A stretch of 40,876 nt of DNA from Fimenecus sp036652055. Its GTDB lineage: Bacteria > Bacillota > Clostridia > Oscillospirales > Acutalibacteraceae. Position numbers and translations under genes: made by a program. Every line of letters begins with the position of its first letter. The first letter of the stretch is position 1. Positions 14,593 to 22,903 of this stretch are shown here, piece after piece. A model generated the notes under the pieces. That model was not told where the DNA came from. It saw only the letters and a list, made by a program, of their open reading frames with translations, and made no database searches. The stretch is from NCBI GenBank assembly GCA_036652055.1, contig JAVVWP010000016.1, positions 1-40,876 on the forward strand. Reading direction: 5' to 3'.

Positions 14593-15792
14593 ATGTCAAT
14601 TTTCAACGCATTGGCTGATATTTTCAGCGTATCGGGATTTTTAGCACTGTCATGGCAAAACTGGGTAATGATTGCAGTTTCTTTTGTGCTTTTGTATCTC
14701 GCTATTGTGAAAAAATTTGAGCCTCTTCTTCTTTTGCCAATTGCATTTGGTATGTTACTTGTTAATATTTATCCTGATATTATGTATGATCCACTTCTTA
14801 TGTCTTCGTATAGTGGTGAAGTGGTTGAAGGCGCACATTGGTATGATGCTGGTGTTTTGCGGCTTATTTATTCAGGTGTAAAGTCGAGCATATTCCCTTG
14901 TCTAATTTTCTTAGGAATTGGCGCTATGACTGATTTTGGCCCACTTCTTGCAAATCCATCAAGTCTTTTGCTTGGTGCTGCTGCACAGCTTGGTATTTAT
15001 GTTGCATTTATTGTTGCAATTCTCAGCGGAATGATTCCTGGATTTGAAGGGTTTACTCCTGCAGAAGCTGCTTCGATAGCAATTATAGGTGGTGCTGACG
15101 GTCCAACCGCTATTTATTTAGCAAGTAAATTAGCACCTCACTTATTAGGCCCAATCGCAGTTGCCGCATATTCTTATATGGCTCTTATACCGCTTATTCA
15201 GCCACCTATTATGAAGCTTCTCACCACTAAAAAGGAACGAGAAATCAAAATGGATGTTTTAAGAAAAGTTAGCAAAACAGAGAAAATTCTTTTCCCTATT
15301 GTTGTTACAGTTCTTTGTGTTCTTATTCTTCCATCTGTTGCTCCCCTACTTGGTATGCTTATGCTTGGTAATCTGTTTAAAGAAAGCGGAGTTACTGAAA
15401 GGCTTAGTGAAACTGCTCAAAACGCTATGTGTAATATCGTTACTATTCTTCTTGGTGTTACCGTTGGTGCTACGGCAGAAGGTTCAATCTTCCTTGATGT
15501 TAAAACTCTTGCAATCGTTGCAATCGGTCTTCTTGCATTTGTATTTTCAACCGCTGGTGGTGTATTGTTTGCAAAGCTTCTTAATTTTGTTACAAAAGGC
15601 AAAGTTAACCCACTTATCGGCTCTGCCGGTGTTTCAGCAGTTCCTATGGCTGCGCGTGTTTCACAAGTTGAAGGCAGAAAATATAATCCTTCTAACTTCT
15701 TGTTAATGCACGCAATGGGCCCGAATGTTGCTGGTGTAATCGGTTCTGCAATTGCAGCAGGTTTCCTGTTGATGACTTTTGGTTCAAAATAA
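14593..15792 (+). CDS. oadB: Na+-translocating decarboxylase beta subunit
   Basis: This 399-residue integral membrane protein decarboxylates carboxybiotin and pumps Na+ outward. It has about ten membrane segments and the family hallmark region GFEGFTPAEAASIAIIGGADGPT (residues about 148-172; key residues D and the GGADGP turn). A second signature near the C-terminus is GSAGVSAVPMAARV. The length is normal for OadB/GcdB/MmdB. GGAGG lies 11 bases before the ATG. It is the last gene of the operon and is followed by a strong terminator. Confidence 0.95.
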   Translation: MSIFNALADIFSVSGFLALSWQNWVMIAVSFVLLYLAIVKKFEPLLLLPIAFGMLLVNIYPDIMYDPLLMSSYSGEVVEGAHWYDAGVLRLIYSGVKSSIFPCLIFLGIGAMTDFGPLLANPSSLLLGAAAQLGIYVAFIVAILSGMIPGFEGFTPAEAASIAIIGGADGPTAIYLASKLAPHLLGPIAVAAYSYMALIPLIQPPIMKLLTTKKEREIKMDVLRKVSKTEKILFPIVVTVLCVLILPSVAPLLGMLMLGNLFKESGVTERLSETAQNAMCNIVTILLGVTVGATAEGSIFLDVKTLAIVAIGLLAFVFSTAGGVLFAKLLNFVTKGKVNPLIGSAGVSAVPMAARVSQVEGRKYNPSNFLLMHAMGPNVAGVIGSAIAAGFLLMTFGSK

Positions 15793-15809
15793 ATATCAAT
15801 AAAAATAAA

Positions 15810-15846
15810 AGCGACAATTTTCGTAATGAAGATTGTCGCTTTTTTT
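15810..15846. terminator. Bidirectional terminator after oadB
   Basis: AGCGACAAT (15810-15818) pairs with ATTGTCGCT (15832-15840), and seven T residues follow. On the other strand T residues also follow, so it can serve the convergent ABC-F gene. Confidence 0.9.
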
Positions 15847-15864
15847 ATGAATTTTAAAGATATT

Positions 15865-17463
15865 TTATTTTTCGGCTAATTCATTAATGTATTCATCAAA
15901 TGAAATTTGTTTATCGTATACTTTTCCGGCTGTTACATCAATAATTCTATCAGCGATAGTTTGGACAAACTGATGGTCATGTGAAGTAAACATCAATGTT
16001 TCAGGATACCTAATTAAACCGTCATTAAGCGACGCAATAGATTCAAGATCTAAATGGTTAGTCGGCTCGTCCAGAATTAAAACATTAGCCCCTGAGAGCA
16101 TCATTTTGCAAAGCATACATCTAACTCTTTCTCCACCTGAAAGAACCTTTGCTTTTTTAAGTGCTTCATCGCCTGAAAACATCATTCTTCCAAGCCAGCT
16201 TCTAACATCAGCTTCAAATATAAGGGTTGAATAATTTCTTATCCAGTCGAGCAAATTATCATCACAATCATCAAAGAATGCTCCATTGTCAGTTGGCAGA
16301 TAGCTCTGTGAGGTTGTTACTCCCCATTTTATTGTTCCCTCATCTGGCTCTAATTCGCCCATAAGGATTTTAAATAATGTTGTTTTAGCAACAGCATCAG
16401 CTCCAACAAACGCAACTTTTTCTCTTGGTCTTATTGTAAAACTGATATTATCTAAAACTTTTCTGTCACCGATTGTTTTTGAAATTCCTGTAACAGTTAA
16501 AACTTCATTTCCAACTTTTCTCTCTGGTTTAAAATCCACATACGGAAATCTTCTTGATGAAACAGGCATATCTTCAATAACTATATTTTCAAGCAATTTT
16601 TTACGACTTGTCGCTTGTTTTGATTTTGAGGCGTTCGCACTAAATCTTGTTATAAATTCTTGAAGTTCTTTTACTTTTGCCTCGGATTTTTTATTTTGCT
16701 CTCTTAATTGACGCTGTGCCATTTGTGTATATTCATACCAAAAATCGTAGTTGCCGACAAACATTGAAATTTTACCATAATCTATATCAACTGTATGTGT
16801 ACAAACTTTATTTAAAAAGTGCCTGTCATGCGATACTACGATAACCGTACTGCTTGTTAGATTGATTAAAAATTCTTCAAGCCACGCAATTGCAATTAAA
16901 TCCAAATGGTTTGTAGGCTCATCCATTAATATAATATCAGGATCACCGAAAAGTGCCTGTGCTAACAAAACCTTAACTTTTTGGTCGCCTGTTAGCTCGC
17001 TCATTTTAAGGTAATGAACATCATTTGTGACACCTAATCCATTTAAAAGAATTTCGGCATTACTTTCAGCACTCCAACCATCAAGGTCCATAAATTCTTC
17101 TTCTAATTCGCAAAGTCTAAGCCCATCGTCCTCAGTCATTGCATCGCCTTTATTGTATAGGACTTCTTTTTCATCTATGATTTCGCAAAGTTTTTTGTTT
17201 CCTAATAAGACTGTGCGTATTGCTGTATATTCATCAAACGCAAAGTGGTCTTGCCTGAGGACTGATAATCTGTCAGTTGCGGTTTTTATAACCTCACCTT
17301 TTCCAGGCTCAATCTCCCCTGCTAAAATTTTTAAAAATGTTGATTTACCAGCACCGTTTGCACCAATCAGCCCATAGCAGTTACCTTTTGTAAACTTAAC
17401 ATTTGCTCTTTCAAACAAGGCTCGACCGCCATACTGTAATCCAACATTAACCGCTTCAATCAT
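15865..17463 (-). CDS. ABC-F ATPase (YkpA/YbiT-like)
   Basis: This 532-residue protein has two ABC domains and no membrane segments, the ABC-F design of ribosome-associated factors. Domain 1 has Walker A GANGAGKST (34-42), a modified signature LTGDQ and Walker B with DEPTNHLDL (181-189). The charged linker spans about 245-300. Domain 2 has signature LSGGE and DEPTNHLDLES. The second Walker A is degenerate: GADAVAKTT (354-362) lacks the glycine before lysine. I recall similar loops in YkpA relatives, so this may be a family trait. Translation-factor action is likely; antibiotic resistance is not indicated. AAGGAG precedes the start. Confidence 0.9.
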   Translation of the reverse strand: MIEAVNVGLQYGGRALFERANVKFTKGNCYGLIGANGAGKSTFLKILAGEIEPGKGEVIKTATDRLSVLRQDHFAFDEYTAIRTVLLGNKKLCEIIDEKEVLYNKGDAMTEDDGLRLCELEEEFMDLDGWSAESNAEILLNGLGVTNDVHYLKMSELTGDQKVKVLLAQALFGDPDIILMDEPTNHLDLIAIAWLEEFLINLTSSTVIVVSHDRHFLNKVCTHTVDIDYGKISMFVGNYDFWYEYTQMAQRQLREQNKKSEAKVKELQEFITRFSANASKSKQATSRKKLLENIVIEDMPVSSRRFPYVDFKPERKVGNEVLTVTGISKTIGDRKVLDNISFTIRPREKVAFVGADAVAKTTLFKILMGELEPDEGTIKWGVTTSQSYLPTDNGAFFDDCDDNLLDWIRNYSTLIFEADVRSWLGRMMFSGDEALKKAKVLSGGERVRCMLCKMMLSGANVLILDEPTNHLDLESIASLNDGLIRYPETLMFTSHDHQFVQTIADRIIDVTAGKVYDKQISFDEYINELAEK

Positions 17464-17508
17464 TTTTTATCTCCTTAAATTTAAGTAACTTTATATTTCA
17501 ATCAAAAA

Positions 17509-17524
17509 GCCACCAAAAGGTGGC
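17509..17524 (-). terminator. Terminator of the sugar transferase gene
   Basis: GCCACC-AAAA-GGTGGC is a perfect hairpin. On the minus strand a run of five T follows it. It separates the transferase gene from the ABC-F gene. Confidence 0.85.
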
Positions 17525-17534
17525 CCCAAAAATT

Positions 17535-18998
17535 TTAGTCGTCTTTTTTTTCTAATTCTTCAATGTTTTGCAGTACATCAGCATCTTGCATTTCTTCGGG
17601 ATTTTGCGAATTTTCATTATTTTTTTCTTCACCGCTTATAAAAAATTCGTATTCATCGCCCCTATTGAACGCTTCAGTGCTATCAGACGCTTTTAAAAAC
17701 ACAGTAATTGTTTGGAACATTAATTTTATATCTTGCCAAACACTATATTTTTCAATATACATTAAGTCCATTACAAGCTTGTCTTTGGGAGAGGTATTAT
17801 ATTTTCCTGCAATTTGTGCAAACCCTGTAAGACCTGCTTTTACTCTCAATCTATAACTGAACTCAGGAAGATTTTCAGTATATTGGTCAACATTTTCAAG
17901 CATTTCAGGGCGTGGACCAACAACGCTCATTTCGCCCTTGAATATATTAATAATTTGAGGTAACTCATCAACTCTGAATTTTCTTAAATATTTGCCTACT
18001 TTTGTAATTCTATCATCATCTGCGGTAACTGATTTATTTATAGAATTTTTTTCTTTCATAGTTCTAAATTTATAAACAGAAAACACATTGCCATCTTTTG
18101 TTGCTCTTTTTTGCTTGAAGAATACTTTTCCGCCATCTTCAGCTTTGATTGCTATTGCACAAACAGCCATTATTGGACTTGTTAATATAAGTGCAACGAA
18201 AGAAATAATTAAATCCATCGCTCGTTTGACAAGCGCTTGCTCAAAAGTTAAGCCCTTAACCTGTGAAGAAATTAACGGTTTATCGTCAAGAACTACATTT
18301 TTTCCTCGCAATGCAATAATATCATTCATTTCAAAATTGTAATAAATATTTTTATTATAAGCATAACAATATTCCATAATTACAGTTCTTGATGAAGTTG
18401 GCAGGTCATAAACAAAAACAGTATCGCATCTATTTATGACATCAAAAACTTCTTTAGAAGTATATAAAATCATATCTGTAATTTGATATTGCTTTTTATA
18501 TTTTTTAATTTTAGGGACTATGTTATTAAGTGCATATTTTGAAGTCGTTATAACACAACACTTTTCAGGAGAATTTATTGTAAAAAACACATAATTTCCA
18601 AAATAAGCAAAAAACACTATAATAACAAACTGTAAAAGCATTACAAGCAGTAAAAGTTGAGGCTTTTCATATACGAATTTACTGTTGTTTGCGGCATTGG
18701 TATTCATAATTGAAAGCTGTAAATGAGTAATAATATCAGCGAAAAACGCCGCCAATGTCATTGAATGAATGATTGGTTTGCTTTTTGTAACGCCTATGCT
18801 ATATCCGCCATAAACCGCCATCATAGTAAGCCCCATTACAATAAATGTGAGCATCGTTACAGCGGCAGTTCTTGATGGGCGTAAAATCCATTCATTATCA
18901 ATTCCAAAAATTACAAAAAAAGTAGAAAATAACAAAACAAACAATGTTAGCTTTAAAAGCAAAACAATTGTTCTTTCAAATTTTTTTAATGTTCTCAT
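17535..18998 (-). CDS. Polyprenyl-phosphate sugar-1-phosphate transferase (WcaJ/WbaP type)
   Basis: This 487-residue membrane enzyme starts surface polysaccharide units by moving a sugar-1-phosphate to undecaprenyl phosphate. It has four N-terminal membrane helices (about 10-130) and a Rossmann-like middle domain. One more hydrophobic hairpin follows, then the catalytic domain with FKQKRATKDG, KFRTM, RKFRVDELPQ and VVGPRPE. A Glu/Asn-rich tail ends the protein. The ATG at 18998 has GGAGG 11 bases upstream. The in-frame ATG at 19055 lies too close to the predicted transcription start. It stands alone, without other capsule genes nearby. Confidence 0.88.
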   Translation of the reverse strand: MRTLKKFERTIVLLLKLTLFVLLFSTFFVIFGIDNEWILRPSRTAAVTMLTFIVMGLTMMAVYGGYSIGVTKSKPIIHSMTLAAFFADIITHLQLSIMNTNAANNSKFVYEKPQLLLLVMLLQFVIIVFFAYFGNYVFFTINSPEKCCVITTSKYALNNIVPKIKKYKKQYQITDMILYTSKEVFDVINRCDTVFVYDLPTSSRTVIMEYCYAYNKNIYYNFEMNDIIALRGKNVVLDDKPLISSQVKGLTFEQALVKRAMDLIISFVALILTSPIMAVCAIAIKAEDGGKVFFKQKRATKDGNVFSVYKFRTMKEKNSINKSVTADDDRITKVGKYLRKFRVDELPQIINIFKGEMSVVGPRPEMLENVDQYTENLPEFSYRLRVKAGLTGFAQIAGKYNTSPKDKLVMDLMYIEKYSVWQDIKLMFQTITVFLKASDSTEAFNRGDEYEFFISGEEKNNENSQNPEEMQDADVLQNIEELEKKDD

Positions 18999-19067
18999 AG
19001 TTCTAAAAGCCTCCGAAAAAGCATAATATATATATTTCAAATTAATTGTTGACATAAAGATGTTGAC

Positions 19068-19096
19068 ATTATATTCTTATTTGCATTTTTTGTCAA
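19068..19096 (-). promoter_or_regulatory. Consensus promoter of the sugar transferase gene
   Basis: On the minus strand TTGACA (19096-19091) and TATAAT (19073-19068) are exact consensus, 17 bp apart. A 9-bp direct repeat, TGTTGACAT at 19047-19055 and 19061-19069, covers the transcription start region and could be a regulator site. Confidence 0.85.
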
Positions 19097-19126
19097 CTAA
19101 ATTGCACCGTTTCTCAAAGTTGGTCT

Positions 19127-19206
19127 GGTTTTGCTTTTATCTTAGTTGCTCCCTCCTTTCTGTCGACTGCGGTCGACAGCTTCCTCCAGAGGAAGCGTGG
19201 GAGAGG
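19127..19206. repeat. Dispersed intergenic repeat, copy 3
   Basis: The lead TTTTGCTTTTATCTTAGTT is followed by GCTCCCTCC (19148-19156). A perfect hairpin CTGTCGAC-TGCG-GTCGACAG (19160-19179) adjoins a second perfect hairpin GCTTCCT-CCAG-AGGAAGC (19179-19196), then GTGGGAGAGGG. It is the cleanest copy in the window. Confidence 0.8.
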
Positions 19207-19288
19207 GATTTTGCTTGTATCTATTTTGCTCCCTCCTTTCTGTCGACTGCGGTCGACAGCTTGCCTTTTGAGGAAGCGTGGGGGTTGC
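19207..19288. repeat. Dispersed intergenic repeat, copy 4 (tandem with copy 3)
   Basis: The lead ATTTTGCTTGTATCTATTTT is followed by GCTCCCTCC and the same CTGTCGAC-TGCG-GTCGACAG hairpin (19240-19259). The second hairpin is the variant GCTTGCCTTTTGAGGAAGC, as in copy 2, then GTGGGGGTTGCT. The gap 18999-19310 therefore holds a promoter and two repeat copies; frames crossing it are not genes. Confidence 0.8.
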
Positions 19289-19310
19289 TATGGTTTTTCT
19301 TGTATCTATT

Positions 19311-20171
19311 CTAATCGATAAGATATTTTGTCATAATAACAGCACCCTCTGTGGGTAATGTGTAAAACTTTTTTCTTTTTCCAACTTTTTCAAAGCCATT
19401 TTTTTCATACAATGAAATAGCAGAAGTATTGCTCTCTCTCACTTCTAATGTTATTAAATAAGCCTCTTCAAACACTGAAATTTCGATTAGTTTTTGAATA
19501 AGCATTGTTGCAACGCCAATATTTCTAAACTTTTCACCCACAGCAACATTTGTAATAAATACTTCTTTTGAAATATTATTTGCGCCTATATAACCCAGCA
19601 CCTTATGATTTTGCACACAGACTAAAAATCGTGAAGTTGGATTTGTTAATTCTTCTCTTAATGAATTTTCACTCCACGGCGAAGTAAAGCACTCTTTTTC
19701 TATATCAGCGATAGTGCTTATATGACATTCTGCCATTCTGTTGATTTTCATATAAGAATTAAGCCAATTTATTATATCTGGAAATGAATTTATAATGGTT
19801 TTAAGACAATCTCTGTAAACATCTAAACTTTGGCAAAATGGATCTGGAATATTTAAAATTAAAATTCTTCTTTTATCAGTGTAATGCTCAAGTCTTATTG
19901 CTTGCCTTTGCGTCATACATACAAAAAAAGCGTCTTTTTCAAAATGTTCTACCTTTAACTGAGTTGCAATATGAGAAGTTAGGTCTTCGCCCGCCTCTTT
20001 GACTGCTTCTATTGCATTTTCAGCAGCCTTGTCCCCTGTCGATGCGCAAATTCCAAGACTACTAACCTCTAAATCATTAATGTTATTGTCACGCAAATAT
20101 TTTTTAAACATAATTTCAGCCATAGGACTTCTGCAAGTATTTCCATTACATACAAAAATAACTTTATCCAT
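19311..20171 (-). CDS. Fusion of YwlE-like protein phosphatase and RimI-like N-acetyltransferase
   Basis: This 286-residue protein joins two domains. Residues 1-140 are a low-molecular-weight phosphatase with the active loop C8-N-G-N-T-C-R14-S and catalytic Asp in D110-P-F. Thr12 in this loop is the residue known in Bacillus YwlE to favour phospho-arginine, so arginine phosphatase is the best guess. Residues 145-286 are a GNAT domain of RimI type: the CoA loop is R216-N-I-G-V-A, and E243 and Y255 match RimI catalytic residues. RimI acetylates ribosomal protein S18. No internal stop or strong internal ribosome site separates the domains. AAAGGAG precedes the ATG at 20171; polA ends two bases upstream. 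Confidence 0.85.
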   Translation of the reverse strand: MDKVIFVCNGNTCRSPMAEIMFKKYLRDNNINDLEVSSLGICASTGDKAAENAIEAVKEAGEDLTSHIATQLKVEHFEKDAFFVCMTQRQAIRLEHYTDKRRILILNIPDPFCQSLDVYRDCLKTIINSFPDIINWLNSYMKINRMAECHISTIADIEKECFTSPWSENSLREELTNPTSRFLVCVQNHKVLGYIGANNISKEVFITNVAVGEKFRNIGVATMLIQKLIEISVFEEAYLITLEVRESNTSAISLYEKNGFEKVGKRKKFYTLPTEGAVIMTKYLID

Positions 20172-20173
20172 TT

Positions 20174-22759
20174 TTACTCCTTTGCATCGTACCAAGTTTT
20201 CCCAATATTTGCATCGCTTTTAAGCCTTACTTTCATATTGCAGGCATTTTCCATTTCTTCTGAAACGATTTTTGCTGCCTTTTCCGCTTCATCAAGTGGT
20301 GCTTCAACAATAAGCTCATCATGCACCTGAAGCAGCAGCCTTGCTTTCATATTTTCTGATTTAAGCCTATTATATACTCTTATCATAGCTATTTTTATAA
20401 TATCGGCAGCAGCACCCTGTATTGGCATATTTCTTGCCACTCTTTCACCGAATGAACGAAGCATTCCATTTGATGAAGAAAGCTCTGGCAAATATCTTCT
20501 TCTTTTGAAAAGCGTTGTAACATATCCATCTTTTTTTGCCTGCTCAACTACTTGAGTCATATATTGATTAACTCCGCTATAATGATGAAGATAATCTTTA
20601 ATGTATTTATCTGCCTCTGCTCTACTTACGCCTATATCTTTTCCAAGTGAAAAAGCACCAATGCCATATACTATACCAAAATTCACGGCTTTTGCTCTGC
20701 TTCTCATAAGTGGCGTTACCATTTGAAGTGGCATATTAAACACCTGTGATGCCGTGATTTTGTGTATATCATCACCATTATTAAAGGCATTTATCATTAC
20801 TTCGTCATCAGCAATATCTGCAAGAACACGAAGTTCGATTTGAGAATAATCGGCATCTATAAAGGTTTTTCCCTCTTCCGCTATAAAGAACTTTCTCATT
20901 TCTCGACCAAGCTCTTGCCTTACTGGAATGTTTTGAAGATTTGGCTCTGTTGAGGATATTCTGCCCGTCCTTGTTTCGGTTTGATTAAAGCTTGAATGAA
21001 TTCTACCATCATCTGCTATTACCTTTAAAAGTCCATCACAATAAGTTGATTTGAGCTTTGCAAGTGTTCTGTATTCGAGTACATATCTAACTACCTCATA
21101 TTCATCTGCAAGACCTTCAAGCACCTCTGCATTGGTCGAAAACCCACTTTTTGTTTTCTTTTTAGTTGGAATTTCTAATTTGTTAAACAGAACATCACCA
21201 AGCTGCTTTGGAGAATTAATATTAAATTCGCACCCCGAAAGGTCATAAATCAAGATTTCTAATTCAGCTATTCTCTTTGAAATCTTTTCTGAAAATTGTT
21301 CTATGCCCGATTTATCAACCTTAATTCCAATATGCTCCATTGAAGCCAAAACTTCAGCTAAAGGAATTTCAATATTAAGCAGTAAATCAGTTTGATTTCT
21401 TTCTTCTAAAATCGCAATAAATTTTGTTGAAAGAGATATTATCTGAGCCGCATCTAAAGCGAGATTATCTTCACTTTCAACTGTTTGCAGTGTATAACAA
21501 TACTCTTGAGCTAACCTGTTTATTGAATAATCCTTTGCGGAAGGGTTTAATAAATAACCAGCTAAAGATATATCCATTTTAAGATTTTTAATTAGGAAAT
21601 TATTATCAATTGAAAAGTTGTAAAGTGCCTTACTGTCAGTTGTATACTTTTCAATGGTTTCATCTTTTAAGACATCAATAAAAGCCTCTAATTCATTTTC
21701 AATATTGACCTTTGTTATATAAAAATCATTAACGAAATAAAGGTTTGTAAGATTATTGTTTGAAAACTCAAAAGTAAAATAAGCCTTTTTGTCAGCTTTA
21801 ATTTGACCTATTGTACTTTCAAAAAAATTTTCTTTTACCTTAATTTCAACGGGAGAGTTTGACTGTACTACATTTTTAAATGTAGTTTGTGTGCCTTTTA
21901 AATTCAACTTTTCTATTATTTTAAACATTTCAAGAGAAGATAGAATATTAAAAGCTTTTTCTTTATCCCCTTCTGTTTGAATATAAGAATTTATATTTGT
22001 ATCAACAGGCACTTCTTTATAGATTGTTCCAAGCTTATAGCTTAAAAAAGCCATTTCTTTGTCTTTTATTAGCTTTTGACGAATGCCATCTTTAACATCA
22101 ATCGTTTCAATGTTTTCATAAATATAATCTATTGAATTAAAGCGTGTTATTAAATCTTCTGCACCTTTTTTGCCTATGCCTGCAACACCTGGAATATTGT
22201 CAGAGCTATCACCCATTAATGCTTTTATATCAATAAGCTGATTTGGAGTTACCGAATAATCTTCTTTTATTTTATCAGAATTATAAAAAATCGTTTCAGG
22301 TCTGCCCATTTTTGTAGAGGCTAAAAGCACAGTTACATTATTTTTTACAAGCTGTAAGCTATCTCTATCTCCTGTTGCTATAAAGCACTCGTCTTCATCT
22401 TTGCATTTTGCAGAAAGCGTACCGATAATATCATCAGCTTCATACCCTTCGCAGGTGATGATTGTATAGCCCAAAGCTGTTAAAAGTTCTTTTAACACGG
22501 GCATTTGCTCAGCAAGTTCAGGGGGCATACCTTTTCTTTGTGCCTTATAACCATCATACATTTTATGTCTAAAAGTCGGTGCTTTTAAATCAAATGTTAT
22601 AGCTACGCTTTGTGGAAGAACATCATCTTCTAATTTTAAGAGTATATTCATAAATCCATAAATAGCGTTTGTATATCTTCCGTCCTTTGTAGTTAAAAGC
22701 TTTATGCCATAAAATGCTCTATTAAAAATGCTGTTTCCATCTAATATTAATAGCTTCAT
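20174..22759 (-). CDS. polA: DNA polymerase I
   Basis: This 861-residue enzyme repairs DNA and removes RNA primers. The N-terminal 5'-3' nuclease (about 1-290) has the acidic metal site with GYEADDIIG, ATGDRDSLQL and MGDSSDNIPG. The middle 3'-5' exonuclease-like domain (about 300-460) has lost the catalytic DxE motif: FTFEF stands where DTE would be, so proofreading is probably absent, as in Bacillus and Thermus enzymes. The polymerase domain carries DADYSQIELRVLA, the O helix RSRAKAVNFGIVYG and QVHDELIVEAP. AGGAG precedes the ATG. The leader has a TGG-extended -10 box TAAAAT (22809-22804, minus strand). Confidence 0.97.
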   Translation of the reverse strand: MKLLILDGNSIFNRAFYGIKLLTTKDGRYTNAIYGFMNILLKLEDDVLPQSVAITFDLKAPTFRHKMYDGYKAQRKGMPPELAEQMPVLKELLTALGYTIITCEGYEADDIIGTLSAKCKDEDECFIATGDRDSLQLVKNNVTVLLASTKMGRPETIFYNSDKIKEDYSVTPNQLIDIKALMGDSSDNIPGVAGIGKKGAEDLITRFNSIDYIYENIETIDVKDGIRQKLIKDKEMAFLSYKLGTIYKEVPVDTNINSYIQTEGDKEKAFNILSSLEMFKIIEKLNLKGTQTTFKNVVQSNSPVEIKVKENFFESTIGQIKADKKAYFTFEFSNNNLTNLYFVNDFYITKVNIENELEAFIDVLKDETIEKYTTDSKALYNFSIDNNFLIKNLKMDISLAGYLLNPSAKDYSINRLAQEYCYTLQTVESEDNLALDAAQIISLSTKFIAILEERNQTDLLLNIEIPLAEVLASMEHIGIKVDKSGIEQFSEKISKRIAELEILIYDLSGCEFNINSPKQLGDVLFNKLEIPTKKKTKSGFSTNAEVLEGLADEYEVVRYVLEYRTLAKLKSTYCDGLLKVIADDGRIHSSFNQTETRTGRISSTEPNLQNIPVRQELGREMRKFFIAEEGKTFIDADYSQIELRVLADIADDEVMINAFNNGDDIHKITASQVFNMPLQMVTPLMRSRAKAVNFGIVYGIGAFSLGKDIGVSRAEADKYIKDYLHHYSGVNQYMTQVVEQAKKDGYVTTLFKRRRYLPELSSSNGMLRSFGERVARNMPIQGAAADIIKIAMIRVYNRLKSENMKARLLLQVHDELIVEAPLDEAEKAAKIVSEEMENACNMKVRLKSDANIGKTWYDAKE

Positions 22760-22844
22760 TCTAATCTCCTACCTAAATATTGTTAATAATCTAATTAATA
22801 TGTATTTTACCATAAAAACCGATTTTTTGCACTAACATTTTAAG

Positions 22845-22873
22845 TTGAGTGCAGATAAAAAATGTGATATACT
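22845..22873 (+). promoter_or_regulatory. Promoter of dus
   Basis: TTGAGT (22845-22850) and TATACT (22868-22873) are 17 bp apart, 30 bases before the start codon of the dihydrouridine synthase gene. Confidence 0.65.
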
Positions 22874-22903
22874 TAGTAAAATTAAAATTAAAGGTTGAAT
22901 TAA

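Noticed and set aside
15299..15706. 135-codon frame inside oadB
   Set aside because: It is a shifted reading of a membrane protein gene, rich in Leu and Val, without a start signal.
15865..17463. Antibiotic-resistance role for the ABC-F protein
   Set aside because: Motifs match the housekeeping YkpA/YbiT branch better than the resistance branches, and the context is ordinary chromosome.
19060..19314. 84-codon plus-strand frame between the glycosyltransferase and fusion genes
   Set aside because: It is made of two repeat copies, shown by the duplicated protein segment in its translation.
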